Below, one piece after another: positions 34,169-43,498 of a DNA stretch of 64,000 nt (positions are counted from its first letter, which is position 1; each line of letters begins with the position of its first letter). The notes under the pieces are model-generated. The model was not told where the DNA came from, did not search any database, and saw only the letters and a program-made list of their open reading frames with translations. The stretch covers positions 62,001-126,000 of the forward strand of contig NZ_LILC01000013.1 of assembly GCF_001274935.1 (NCBI RefSeq), in the 5' to 3' direction. The translations under genes and the position numbers were made by a program. The stretch is from Priestia koreensis (GTDB lineage Bacteria; Bacillota; Bacilli; Bacillales; Bacillaceae_H).

Positions 34169-34972
34169 ATGTCAATTTACTATAAAGTAATCGGAGAAGG
34201 CTATCCCGTTGTCATGTTACACGGATGGAGCCTTGATCATCATATCATGCTACATACGCTAGAGCCTTTATTTGAGAACCGTGTCGGGTGGAAGCGTATC
34301 TATATTGATTTACCTGGAATGGGACAATCAGCATCCTCACCTTCCATTCAAAATTCAGACCAAATGCTAGAAGCTGTATTGAACCTTTTAGATCAGATCA
34401 TACCTAACGAACCTTTTATTGTTTGTGGATATTCGTATGGAGGATATATGGCTAGAGGAATTATTCACGCTCGCCCGAATCAAGTTCACGGTGCATTTCT
34501 TTTAGCCCCAGTGGTCGTTCCAGCTTTTAATGAGCGTATTTTACCTGACCATGCCGTGTTAAGACGTGATAAAAATCTATTAGCCCGTTTATCACCGGAA
34601 GAAGCCACAGAATTCGGCTCAATGGGAGTTTCACAAGGAGAACATGAATGGGAAAGATTTCAACATGACGTTTTAATTCCTGCAAAACAAGCAGATGAGG
34701 CGTTTTTGACTCATATTCAGGAAAATGGGTACGGTTTTAGTTTTGATATATCCACTACTCTCCATCATCCCGCCCTCATCATTACAGGTCGTCAGGATAA
34801 TATCGTTGGTTATCAAGACACATGGCAACTAATTGAGGAATACCCAAGAGCTACTTTTACTGTGCTTGATATAGCAGGGCATAATCTACAGTATGAGCAA
34901 ATAAATGTGATTAACGCACTTGTTCATGAATGGCTGAATCGACTTGAAGAAGAGGTTACGTTAACAAAATAA
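34169..34972 (+). CDS. alpha/beta-hydrolase
   Basis: 267 residues. HGWSLD near the oxyanion position, nucleophile elbow GYSYGG, acid in TGRQDNIVGY, His in AGHNLQ. Esterase or peptidase-like; substrate unknown. ATG 34169 has AAGGAGG upstream. A long imperfect hairpin (about 35013-35066) follows and may terminate transcription. Confidence 0.78.
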   Translation: MSIYYKVIGEGYPVVMLHGWSLDHHIMLHTLEPLFENRVGWKRIYIDLPGMGQSASSPSIQNSDQMLEAVLNLLDQIIPNEPFIVCGYSYGGYMARGIIHARPNQVHGAFLLAPVVVPAFNERILPDHAVLRRDKNLLARLSPEEATEFGSMGVSQGEHEWERFQHDVLIPAKQADEAFLTHIQENGYGFSFDISTTLHHPALIITGRQDNIVGYQDTWQLIEEYPRATFTVLDIAGHNLQYEQINVINALVHEWLNRLEEEVTLTK

Positions 34973-35175
34973 TGTGCAATGATAGTCTTATTTTGTTTGT
35001 GGCATACGTTAGACATAAAAAATCACAAGCATGCGTCGTACTACAGACCATGCTTGTAATTTTAGCCACTTTTTATTCCCAAGAGAAGCTTAAACTCCCG
35101 CCTTTTTTCGTGTATATTTAAGTCCTTCTCTACGGTATTCTATTGGTCTACATCTCTAAAGTAACCCCATTCCTA

Positions 35176-36048
35176 CTACTTCCACTCAGCTTGTTTCTCC
35201 CCCACTACTGTAAACGTATTGAGCGGCTTCACCCCATGCATGTTTACGGCTTCTCTAAGTACGTACACCTGAGATCGTAAAAGCTCCATAAATTTAGCTG
35301 GTAAATGTGAAAGGGCGTTTAGCTCCAAGTCGTATTCTGACAAAACGTAATGAACTTCCCATTCCCCGTCTTGTAAATCAGGAGACGAAATGGTTTCTGA
35401 ACCGTACACTGTCCATCCAGCTTTTTTCATCGTTTCTTCTATATCTGCTCTGGTGAAGAGCGTTCGTACATTTGAAAAGCTATTGTCTTTAAACGCCTCG
35501 TACTGTGCCTGAACGTGCACGGCTAAAAAATGAGCGAGCTGTTCTGTACTTGTTGTTCGTATATCCCATTCCGCTATGTATAACTTCTTCCCCCACGTTC
35601 GGACTTTTTGAAGGACGCGCAGTAATTGATCAGGAGACTGAAAGTACCACAAGCAATGTGATAAGACCACAGCATCAAATTCGTTTTCTGCAAAATCCAC
35701 CGACTCAGATAAAATATCTGTTTCAAATGAAACCCGAATTTGCTTTCCAAGCGGAGAATTTTTTAAATGTGCCATGGAATCACCCACTGTAATGGGGCTG
35801 CCATAGTCAGGAGATGCGATATCGACACCGTGCACAAGCCCCTCACCACCTACTAAATGCGCTAGTACAGCGGTCGTATCTCCTTGACCACATCCTACTT
35901 CTAGTAACCGGTCACCTTTTTTAATTCCCCACGTCCCCGCTAGCTTCAGTCGATGATTGGTTTGAATGAGCTGAATCTCTCGGTGTGTGTGACTAACTGC
36001 CATGCAGTTAACAATAGATTGTAAGATCGATTCTTTTATAATGGTCAC
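35176..36048 (-). CDS. class I SAM-dependent methyltransferase
   Basis: 290 residues. Motif I LLEVGCGQGDTT (about 48-59), acidic HGVDIASP, and FDAVVLSHCLWYF. Small-molecule methyltransferase of unknown substrate. The GTG at 36048 is only one base from AGAGGG; the real start may be ATG 36003 or nearby. Confidence 0.78.
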   Translation of the reverse strand: MTIIKESILQSIVNCMAVSHTHREIQLIQTNHRLKLAGTWGIKKGDRLLEVGCGQGDTTAVLAHLVGGEGLVHGVDIASPDYGSPITVGDSMAHLKNSPLGKQIRVSFETDILSESVDFAENEFDAVVLSHCLWYFQSPDQLLRVLQKVRTWGKKLYIAEWDIRTTSTEQLAHFLAVHVQAQYEAFKDNSFSNVRTLFTRADIEETMKKAGWTVYGSETISSPDLQDGEWEVHYVLSEYDLELNALSHLPAKFMELLRSQVYVLREAVNMHGVKPLNTFTVVGEKQAEWK

Positions 36049-36279
36049 CCTCTTTTCAAATGATTCTCTCTTAATTCGCTTAGCGGGTCCTAAAATCCTT
36101 GATAAAAGAGGAAACAGCTAGAATATTGTCGAAGGTAGGAAAAATAATAGAGTTTAGTCAAGAGAACACTGTTTTTTGGGACTACTCGTACGATTCCTTT
36201 CTACATTATGTTCCACGTGGTTTACTAAAAAACAGCTACATGTCAATCACGTTCTATCCACCTATAAGGAGCTGCTGAA

Positions 36280-36930
36280 ATGATAAAAAGACTAGGATGT
36301 TTTCACGCACATCATTCGAATATAGCGGTAATTGACAATGCATTAACGGACCTAGAAGTAGAACTGATTCATTTCGTTGATCCAGGTCTTGATCGGATCA
36401 AAAATGATCCTCACACAACGGTAGACGTTGTTCAGTCTCGAGTTAATGCAACGCTCGACTGGATTGCTTCCGTGCACGTGGATGCTATTTTAATCACGTG
36501 CACGTTTTTTACAGCCCACTTGGACGACCAGTGGGCGTATCCTGTTCCGATTATCAAAATAGACGAGCCGTTGTTTCAATGGATTAGTAACAATCATCAC
36601 TCATATTTGCTCTTGTTCACAAATCCAAGTACGGTTGATGGAACGATAAAAGGATTAGAGAATTATGCAAAGAAACATCAACAAACGATCGATGTACAGC
36701 CCTACCTCATTCCAAACGCCTTTGAACTGCTCATGGATGGAAAAAAATCTGACTATGAGAGAACAATTTTTAATGCCATGCAAGAATTAACTAAAAATTA
36801 TCCTAATAAAGTTATTTCCACCGCCCAGCTGTCGATGAGTTCAGTTGCTGAGTCTCATACAGAGAGGCAGATCATGAATCACTATAAGCTATTAGCTCCT
36901 TACATAAAAACGGTGTTGTCTCATCTTTAA
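36280..36930 (+). CDS. Asp/Glu racemase-like protein
   Basis: 216 residues. ILITCTFFTAHLD resembles the first catalytic Cys block of the aspartate/glutamate racemase superfamily (TCT), and STAQLSMSS sits where the second Cys motif should be but has Gln/Ser instead. If the alignment is right, the enzyme lacks the second catalytic Cys and is not a normal racemase. AAGGAG precedes ATG 36280. Confidence 0.45.
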   Translation: MIKRLGCFHAHHSNIAVIDNALTDLEVELIHFVDPGLDRIKNDPHTTVDVVQSRVNATLDWIASVHVDAILITCTFFTAHLDDQWAYPVPIIKIDEPLFQWISNNHHSYLLLFTNPSTVDGTIKGLENYAKKHQQTIDVQPYLIPNAFELLMDGKKSDYERTIFNAMQELTKNYPNKVISTAQLSMSSVAESHTERQIMNHYKLLAPYIKTVLSHL

Positions 36931-37137
36931 ATATAAATCCTTCCTCGTCTCATTCACACATAATAAATGGCTCATTTTATCCCAGTGGCTACAATGAGTC
37001 GTAAAATCCATAACCGTTATATAGAGAGTAAATGATCTTTTTGATTGGCTAGGAATAATTATTAAAAAATAACAAATAACATCTATAACAACCATCTTGG
37101 GAGAAACATAAGGATACGATTTTTTCCAAAATACCCC

Positions 37138-37167
37138 TTGACATTTGTAAAAAATATACACTATAAT
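37138..37167 (+). promoter_or_regulatory. sigma-A promoter of the T-box/thrZ transcript
   Basis: TTGACA (37138-37143), 18 bases, TATAAT (37162-37167); start of transcription expected near 37174. Confidence 0.75.
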
Positions 37168-37173
37168 CGCAAC

Positions 37174-37440
37174 TATCAACTACAAAAGCACGGCTGGCGT
37201 TGAAAAGGACACGAATCATTTTTGGTCTTTCTTCTCAGAGAACAGGGTCACTGGCTGAGAGCCCTGAAGAAAGGAAAATGATTTACCACCTTTGAGCTGT
37301 TGAGGGGAAATGCGTCATGCAGATTAACTTCAACCGGGAAATCCGTTATCTTTTTAGAGCGCAGGCATTTTTCGCCTGCGGAATTCAGGGTGGTACCACG
37401 ACCGCACTCGTCCCTATCATAGAGACGAGTGCGGTTTTTT
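37174..37440 (+). promoter_or_regulatory. T-box leader 1 (threonine)
   Basis: tRNA-sensing riboswitch. The conserved T-box agggtggtaccacg is at 37387-37400; the terminator stem 37402-37412/37424-37434 with six T follows. The specifier region reads tttACCacc with ACC (Thr) at 37285-37287. Uncharged tRNA-Thr should stabilise the antiterminator and allow readthrough. Confidence 0.9.
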
Positions 37441-37713
37441 GCATTTTTGTAGTCAACATTTGAATAGTAGCATTGAGAAGGACACGAATTACGCTTTCCT
37501 TTCTTTCCAGAGAACGGGGTCATTGGCTGAGAGCCCTGAAGAAAGCAGCGTCATTTACCACCTTTGAGCTGTTGAGGGGAAATGCGTCATGCAGATTAAC
37601 TTCAACCGGGAAATCCGTTATCGTTCTAGAGCGCAGGTGCTTTTTGCCTGCGGAACTTTAGGGTGGTACCACGACCGCACTCGTCCCTGTCATAGAGATG
37701 AGTGCGGTTTTTT
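37441..37713 (+). promoter_or_regulatory. T-box leader 2 (threonine), tandem copy
   Basis: Near-identical copy of leader 1 displaced by about 273 bp: specifier ACC at 37557-37559, T-box from 37660, terminator stem 37675-37685/37697-37707 with T-run. The two copies must both be antiterminated for thrZ expression, which sharpens the response to threonine starvation. B. subtilis thrZ has three such leaders. Confidence 0.9.
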
Positions 37714-37747
37714 ATTTGCACATTTTAAAATTTTAGGAGGAATGAAC

Positions 37748-38947
37748 ATGTCAAATCACGTAGAAGCAGAAAAAGGCAATCACAGAAAATTAGGTCAGGA
37801 GTTAGAGCTTTTTACATCAATGGAAGAAGCACCGGGAATGCCTTTCTTTTTACCAAACGGAATGATTCTTCGCAACGAACTCGAAAATTATTGGAAACAG
37901 CAGCACCAAAAAGAAGGCTACCAGGAAATTAAGACGCCAATTATGATGAAACAGGAGCTTTGGGAGCAGTCAGGTCACTGGGATCACTATCATGAAAATA
38001 TGTACTTCTCAAACGTAGATGAACAAAATTATGCCATTAAACCCATGAACTGTCCCGGCGCCATTTTAGTATTTAACCATAAGCGAAGAAGCTATCGCGA
38101 GCTTCCTGTCCGCTATGCAGAACTTGGCCTTGTCCATCGTCATGAACTGTCTGGATCGTTAAACGGATTACTACGCGTACGCTCTTTTACACAAGATGAT
38201 GCCCACATCTTTGCACAGATGCACCAAGTAAAAGAGGAAATTAGCAGCGTATTGTCAATGATCGATCAATTTTATGCGCATTTTGGTTTCAAATACAAAG
38301 TTGAGCTTTCCACTCGTCCAGAAAACTTTATGGGAGCTGTGGAAATATGGGATAAAGCCGAGGCCGCGCTACAATCGGTGCTTGATGAAAAGGGCTTAGA
38401 TTATCAAGTTAACGAAGGCGATGGCGCGTTTTACGGACCTAAAATTGACTTTCACCTTCTAGATTCTCTAGGACGCAGCTGGCAATGCGGAACTGTACAG
38501 CTTGATTTTCAAATGCCAGAGAAATTCGGGTGCACATATATTGGAGAAGACAATCAGCCTCACCACCCCGTTATGATTCACCGTGCGATTTACGGCGCCG
38601 TTGAACGCTTTATGGCGATCTTAATTGAGCATTATGCAGGTGAATTTCCGCTATGGCTTGCTCCTGTACAGCTAAAGCTCTTGCCTATTGCAGATGCACA
38701 CGTAGCTTACGCCTACGAAGTGAAGAAGAAGCTCTTAGCTTACGGATACCGCGTGGAAGTTGATGAGAGACGCGAGAAAGTCGGCTTAAAAATTCGCGAA
38801 GCTGAAATGCAAAAGGTGCCGTACATGGCGGTCATTGGCGATCAAGAAATAGTGAAAGGAAGTGTCGCCCTTCGCAAGCATAAAGAAGGAAATATGGGCA
38901 TCGCGAGCATCGATGAGCTTATTAAACGATTTGCTGAAGAGGTATGA
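37748..38947 (+). CDS. thrZ: threonyl-tRNA synthetase lacking TGS and editing domains
   Basis: 399 residues: only the class II catalytic core and anticodon-binding domain. Zinc ligands Cys102 (MNCPG), His153 (DDAHIF) and His278 (MIHRA) have the same spacing as Cys334/His385/His511 of E. coli ThrRS; motif 2 RHELSG and C-terminal anticodon domain are intact. Normal bacterial ThrRS is about 640 residues; the 240-residue N-terminal TGS and editing parts are absent, and the T-box leader lies directly upstream, so this is not a misplaced start. ATG 37748 follows AGGAGG. Charges tRNA-Thr but cannot clear Ser-tRNA-Thr in cis; probably an inducible second copy. Confidence 0.92.
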   Translation: MSNHVEAEKGNHRKLGQELELFTSMEEAPGMPFFLPNGMILRNELENYWKQQHQKEGYQEIKTPIMMKQELWEQSGHWDHYHENMYFSNVDEQNYAIKPMNCPGAILVFNHKRRSYRELPVRYAELGLVHRHELSGSLNGLLRVRSFTQDDAHIFAQMHQVKEEISSVLSMIDQFYAHFGFKYKVELSTRPENFMGAVEIWDKAEAALQSVLDEKGLDYQVNEGDGAFYGPKIDFHLLDSLGRSWQCGTVQLDFQMPEKFGCTYIGEDNQPHHPVMIHRAIYGAVERFMAILIEHYAGEFPLWLAPVQLKLLPIADAHVAYAYEVKKKLLAYGYRVEVDERREKVGLKIREAEMQKVPYMAVIGDQEIVKGSVALRKHKEGNMGIASIDELIKRFAEEV

Positions 38948-38953
38948 GCACAC

Positions 38954-38988
38954 GAAAGCATTCGTAAAGGATGCTTTCCCCCTTTTTT
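38954..38988 (+). terminator. terminator of thrZ
   Basis: Stem gaaagcat/atgctttc (38954-38961, 38971-38978) followed by ccccc and six T. Confidence 0.75.
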
Positions 38989-39142
38989 AATCCATTTTTA
39001 ATCGTTCACCCGTATCCTGAAGAATATCGTTCTAGACGGCATTTGAACTGGGTAAAATGCTTGAAAGATGGTAAAATTAGTATAGCGAGTTTGTACAAGC
39101 ACCCGCTTCTTACATATGATTTTGTCTTCAGGAGGTGAAGCG

Positions 39143-40447
39143 ATGAACGAAATTGTACATTTATTAAATCAATACGGGTACATCGTGTTGTTTATTTCGT
39201 TAATGCTTGAGCTAATTATTGTCCCAATTCCAAACGAAGCGCTAATGAGTTATGTCGGTGTTCTTTGTTATCAGGGGGATATGAACATTTATTTATCCAT
39301 TTTGTCCGCAGGACTTGGTGGAGTTGCCGGGGTGAGCGTATCTTATTGGATTGGCTATAAGCTTGGCGCGCCGTTCTTTCGTAAATACGGTCATTATGTG
39401 CATATGGGACCAGATAAACTTGAAAAAATGGAAAAATGGTATGAAAAATATGGGCGTGTGTTGGTGATGTTTTCGTATTTCATTCCAGGTGTGAGACACG
39501 TGGCGAGCATTTTTTCCGGTGTCATTCATCTTCCCTTTCGAATTTTTTCGATCTTTGCTTACATAGGCGTTTTTATTTGGGTCAGCACGTTCATGGTGCT
39601 CGGAAATATTTTGGGTCCAAAATGGCATGAATACGAAGGCGAAATCAAAAAATGGCTTGTTGTCGCAAGTATTATTGTGGCAATTGTAGGGATTCTGTAT
39701 TTCGTCATTAAAACGAACTTATCCTTTATTAAAGAATCAGCGGTTCTGTTATTTGAGTATATTTTCCAACGCTACCATAGCTTGTTGAAGATTAAGTTCA
39801 TCGTTCTGAGTTTTCTGCTTTTGTTTATTGCGTTTATTACCTTAATGGTCATCGCACTTGAGAACTTGATTAGCAATGAATTTGGTAACTTTGATGCGAT
39901 TATAGGAGCTATTATTTTATCAGTATTTGGAGGGAAATATGTCACGTTGATGCAAGTTATGTCGAATCTCTCGTCTTGGTGGGTGCTAGGAATTGCATCG
40001 TTCATTACGCTTGTGCTTATTTTCTTCAATCGAAAGCACCGCTGGATGGAGATGATCTTCTTTGCTGCGACGGTTCTGCTGACTTTCCTATCATCAACGG
40101 GTATTCATTGGCTTCTTCATTACTTCATTGATGGAAGCATGATTAGTCCTACGGTTCCAGACGTTCGTACGATGCTATTTTTATCGGTGTTCAGCTTTTT
40201 CTTTCTAATGGTTGCCCGTCATCACGGTAACGTAGCCCTTGGTGTCACGTCTTTTGTTTTATACATCGTCGTTCTCGGCCTATATGCGATCAGCGGCATT
40301 TATTTATTCCGCTTCTTACCAAGCGATATAGCCATTAGCTACTTATTTAGTGCCGTGCTTGTAAGCGGTGGCCTGCTAGCGCTTGAGACGTTCCGCTTTT
40401 TAGCGTTAATTAAGGAGCACATGTACAAGGAAAAACAGCGTGCATAA
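39143..40447 (+). CDS. DedA-family membrane protein fused to a degenerate PAP2-like domain
   Basis: 434 residues. Residues 1-200: DedA/VTT domain (PIPNEALMSYVG, GYKLGAPFFRKYG, VMFSYFIPGVRHVASIFSG). Residues 220-434: six-helix region laid out like a type 2 phosphatidic acid phosphatase, but the three catalytic motifs are lost: HWLLHYFIDG in place of K-X6-RP, TVPDVRTM in place of FPSGHA, and SGIYLFRFLPSD in place of SR-X5-H-X3-D. DedA proteins act in lipid/undecaprenyl-phosphate transport; the fused domain may now only bind lipid. ATG 39143 follows AGGAGG. Confidence 0.75.
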   Translation: MNEIVHLLNQYGYIVLFISLMLELIIVPIPNEALMSYVGVLCYQGDMNIYLSILSAGLGGVAGVSVSYWIGYKLGAPFFRKYGHYVHMGPDKLEKMEKWYEKYGRVLVMFSYFIPGVRHVASIFSGVIHLPFRIFSIFAYIGVFIWVSTFMVLGNILGPKWHEYEGEIKKWLVVASIIVAIVGILYFVIKTNLSFIKESAVLLFEYIFQRYHSLLKIKFIVLSFLLLFIAFITLMVIALENLISNEFGNFDAIIGAIILSVFGGKYVTLMQVMSNLSSWWVLGIASFITLVLIFFNRKHRWMEMIFFAATVLLTFLSSTGIHWLLHYFIDGSMISPTVPDVRTMLFLSVFSFFFLMVARHHGNVALGVTSFVLYIVVLGLYAISGIYLFRFLPSDIAISYLFSAVLVSGGLLALETFRFLALIKEHMYKEKQRA

Positions 40448-40448
40448 G

Positions 40449-40477
40449 AAAAGGAGAGACTCAGCGTCTCTCCTTTT
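40449..40477 (+). terminator. terminator of the dedA-like gene
   Basis: Perfect 12-bp stem aaaaggagagac/gtctctcctttt, 5-base loop. Confidence 0.88.
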
Positions 40478-40692
40478 TATTGGGTATGTATACATCCATG
40501 ACCTTATCAATAAGCAACTTTATAGCCCACACCAGCTAAAATAAAACTCACGTTTAGTAAAAAGAAGGATCGCTATTTCTCTTGATGTTTCGTTTCAATT
40601 TACATTCCAATAAACAGGAACTAGCCCATTCGCTGTCGAATTCTCTAACAATATACATAGACGATAACTGGTTCATTTTAGGTGGTGAAAAT

Positions 40693-40914
40693 ATGTCTTC
40701 GGTTTCCTTGTTAGGAGTAAACAGCTGGATTAATGTCGCGTCCGCGGTTCTTTTGGTCATTGGGTTTTATTTTACGCTCAGCTTTCTTCAAGCGTTAAAA
40801 GAGGAAGACGTGCGGGTGACCAAACAGCTTAAGCTTGCTGCTGTTACATGTATCGGTGCGGCGCTATTAGCTCCTGCACTGTATCAATTGTACATTTACT
40901 TCAGGGTGGTATGA
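40693..40914 (+). CDS. 73-residue two-helix membrane protein
   Basis: Two transmembrane helices (about 11-30 and 47-68) joined by a charged loop LKEEDVRVTKQLK. AGGTGGTGAAA precedes ATG 40693. No family recognised. Confidence 0.55.
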   Translation: MSSVSLLGVNSWINVASAVLLVIGFYFTLSFLQALKEEDVRVTKQLKLAAVTCIGAALLAPALYQLYIYFRVV

Positions 40915-40969
40915 TGAGTTCGTCATTATAGAAGTTCTCGTCGTTCCGCCTGCTGCGTTTTTCTTCGTT

Positions 40970-41164
40970 TTATAGTCCAAGAGCTTCTATCGCTTCGCCA
41001 CTAATCATCTTCTCTAACTGCCGTGCCAAGTCATCTAGCTCTTCGGTATCAGTGTAGATATCAAGATTAACTGCTGCGTCATGACTTTGCAGTGAGAGGG
41101 TTGCTTCGAAAAAATCCTCGTCTAGCCAGTTTTTACGTAAATGAAACGCGTACTCTCTCATCAT
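40970..41164 (-). CDS. 64-residue acidic protein of unknown function
   Basis: MMREYAFHLRKNWLDEDFF start, short beta segment (EATLSLQSHDAAVNLDIY) and acidic C-terminal helix. Starts considered: ATG 41164 or 41161, with GAGAG upstream. No family recognised. It follows the 55-residue membrane peptide on the same strand. Confidence 0.45.
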   Translation of the reverse strand: MMREYAFHLRKNWLDEDFFEATLSLQSHDAAVNLDIYTDTEELDDLARQLEKMISGEAIEALGL

Positions 41165-41213
41165 AATCATCTCTCTTTTTTCTTCGATAAGTAATAAAGT
41201 TAGAAACGTCCAC

Positions 41214-41381
41214 CTACTTTTTGTTTTCTTCTTTAATCGTAAATCCATATAAAACAAGGCAAAAGCCAATAATCATGACCAATAGTTCAATACCTGCTAG
41301 ACTCGTCGCTGAATCTGCCAGAATAAATCCCCCCATTAAAATCATGCTGATGCCAAGAAGCATCCACCGAATGGCTCTCAT
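41214..41381 (-). CDS. 55-residue two-helix membrane peptide
   Basis: GGGGGAG before ATG 41381; 55 codons giving two hydrophobic helices (RWMLLGISMILMGGFILA and IELLVMIIGFCLVLYGF) with basic ends. Typical small membrane protein of bacilli; function unknown. Confidence 0.6.
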   Translation of the reverse strand: MRAIRWMLLGISMILMGGFILADSATSLAGIELLVMIIGFCLVLYGFTIKEENKK

Positions 41382-41435
41382 ATGACTCCCCCTTTTGAAA
41401 TATTTATTCTTGTCCTACTAACTAACGACTTCACC

Positions 41436-43004
41436 CTATGATAGATCACCAAAGGTCTCTACTCGATTTCGTCCATTATTTTTGGCGTAATACAACGCTT
41501 TATCTGCCTCTTTAATCAGTTCATTAAGATTTTCATGATCATAGAACTGCGCGACACCGAAGCTTGCTGTAACTGCAATAGAGTTTGTTTCATATTGAAT
41601 GGGACGCTGTTCAAGTTTCTTGCGAATGTCTTCTGCAACATGTACAGCTTCATGTAGCATGACGTCAGGGAGCAGTATAACGAACTCCTCTCCTCCGTAT
41701 CGAGCTAGAATGACATGCTCGTCAAGTAGCGATTGAGCTTTATTCACCACGTATTTAATCGTCTCATCACCCGCTTCATGACCATAGGTGTCGTTAATCG
41801 ATTTAAAGTAATCAATATCAAAGATAATGAGCGATAGCGCTCGCTGATCCTCGCGATAACTACGTATATACGCCTCACCTTTTTCTACTAAATATGATCG
41901 GTTAAAGCTATTTGTAAGTCCATCCTTATACGCCCGTGTTTCCAAATCTTCTCGCAGCAACCGTTCACTTGTAATGTTACTAAGCAGAATTGTTCTACCT
42001 GCTAGCACGCCGTTCTTTTTATAGAGAGGGTAAACATGAAAGAGGACAAATTCCCTTCCATTTGCTGTGATCCATTCTAGTTCTCTTTTAATCTCTTCAT
42101 CTTTGTTTAGCTGCCAGTTTGGAAGATCCGTCTCAGCCATTTGTGTTTGCCATACATGCTCTATATGCTGTCCGATTGAAAAGCGGTTTAATCCTCCTAG
42201 CATACAGCTCGCTACTTCGTTGTAATCAACAATATGGTTAGAGGGATCGAGCACAAGAACACCGTCTCGCATATGTTCAAACACATATTCTTTCGCGATT
42301 GGTGCGATGACAAGCATGTCTGAAGATAAAATGGCAATGACATACAGCGTAGATGTGATGCACATAACAGCGGGAACAGGGTCCATGTTATAAGGAGCTT
42401 GTCCCATTAAATAAAGAAACGAAGCGATCATCGGAAGCAGTGAGGCGACAATCATCGCCCCGAGCTGTAGACGATAAGAAGACTTGACCTTCTTTCCGTA
42501 TGCAAACAGAATGCAAATACACGCAAACAGTGAGCCGAACGTATAGCTTCCGTGGATGACATAAAAAGGCCCAATTTCAAGATCAGCTAGCACCCATGAC
42601 CCAACGTTTTTTAAAATAATCGCTTTGTAAAATAAGTGGTGTGAATTATTGGTTAAGACAGCTGTGACGCTGATGAGCGGAACAACAAATAACAAAACCA
42701 AATTTCGTTTTGTTAAGTAGCGGTCAAATCCTAAAAATTGCATCGCAAGCACTACATTTAGAGGTGGAATAAATGGTAAGCCTAAATACTGCAGCTTAAT
42801 CATTCCATCAATTTCTGTAAACGTACTTCCAGTCAACTCCAGTGCATGACCAAAAATATAGATGCAAGAGGTGATGCAAATGAGAATAAATGTCGTACTT
42901 CCCGAAAACGTGCTTCGCTTTACGTACGCTAATATTCCAAGCAAAAACGTAATAACCCCTGATATACAGATGATTACCACATAATCAAATATATATAAAT
43001 TCAT
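41436..43004 (-). CDS. diguanylate cyclase: 7TM + PAS + GGDEF
   Basis: 522 residues. Seven N-terminal helices (about 5-230, histidine-kinase-like 7TM sensor), a PAS domain (about 240-350, HMRDGVLVLDPSNHIVDYN), then GGDEF with active site RYGGEEF and DIDYFKSINDTYGHEAGD. It should make cyclic di-GMP in response to a membrane or cytoplasmic signal. The usual RxxD inhibitory site upstream of GGEEF reads DEHV, so product inhibition at that site is not expected. No EAL domain. Confidence 0.9.
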   Translation of the reverse strand: MNLYIFDYVVIICISGVITFLLGILAYVKRSTFSGSTTFILICITSCIYIFGHALELTGSTFTEIDGMIKLQYLGLPFIPPLNVVLAMQFLGFDRYLTKRNLVLLFVVPLISVTAVLTNNSHHLFYKAIILKNVGSWVLADLEIGPFYVIHGSYTFGSLFACICILFAYGKKVKSSYRLQLGAMIVASLLPMIASFLYLMGQAPYNMDPVPAVMCITSTLYVIAILSSDMLVIAPIAKEYVFEHMRDGVLVLDPSNHIVDYNEVASCMLGGLNRFSIGQHIEHVWQTQMAETDLPNWQLNKDEEIKRELEWITANGREFVLFHVYPLYKKNGVLAGRTILLSNITSERLLREDLETRAYKDGLTNSFNRSYLVEKGEAYIRSYREDQRALSLIIFDIDYFKSINDTYGHEAGDETIKYVVNKAQSLLDEHVILARYGGEEFVILLPDVMLHEAVHVAEDIRKKLEQRPIQYETNSIAVTASFGVAQFYDHENLNELIKEADKALYYAKNNGRNRVETFGDLS

Positions 43005-43120
43005 GTCTAATCCCCAATTTCATGCGTTATCTTTTTCTATCACTATCATACTTCATTTTCGTGAAATTTTGGAAATTTTTTCTGTTGGAATGGGGTGTGT
43101 ATACTCATACATTTTTATTG

Positions 43121-43363
43121 TTACGCTTTCAAATTCTTCACAAACAGGACACGTTCTTTTCCTTCCCCATCGTAATTCTGATGCACAGATACCCCGTCTA
43201 TAGTCATGTTACCTTCTTCAACCCCAAAACCTAACTTTGTATGATAGGCAATAGACGTTTTGTTGAAAGGAGACGTTATACAGCGAACAATATGTCGTCC
43301 TTCGTTTTGTACGGTTTGAAAGGAGGAACGGATTTTAATTACGTTTACCTTCTCGTGCTTCTC
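43121..43363 (-). pseudogene. C-terminal fragment of a GNAT acetyltransferase
   Basis: 80 codons between an in-frame stop (43364-43366) and stop 43121. The translation has the GNAT tail [13 protein letters not shown] and ends [18 protein letters not shown], but there is no start codon, no acetyl-CoA loop and no ribosome site. The N-terminal half is gone. It lies in the 494-bp interval between the diguanylate cyclase and the next plus-strand gene. Confidence 0.6.
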
Positions 43364-43498
43364 TTAGTTCTTTCTACTTGTATAATAAGTTCGTCGCTGT
43401 TCGCTTGTACGTATTGATACAATGATTATAAATGGAAGACGATCCTTTTCAAACCAATCTTTCAAACTATGTTACAATAAAACAAAAGGAGAAATAAT

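Noticed and set aside
37473..37661. Short frames on both strands in 37.2-37.7 kb
   Set aside because: They coincide with the two T-box leaders, which explain the conservation and repetition.
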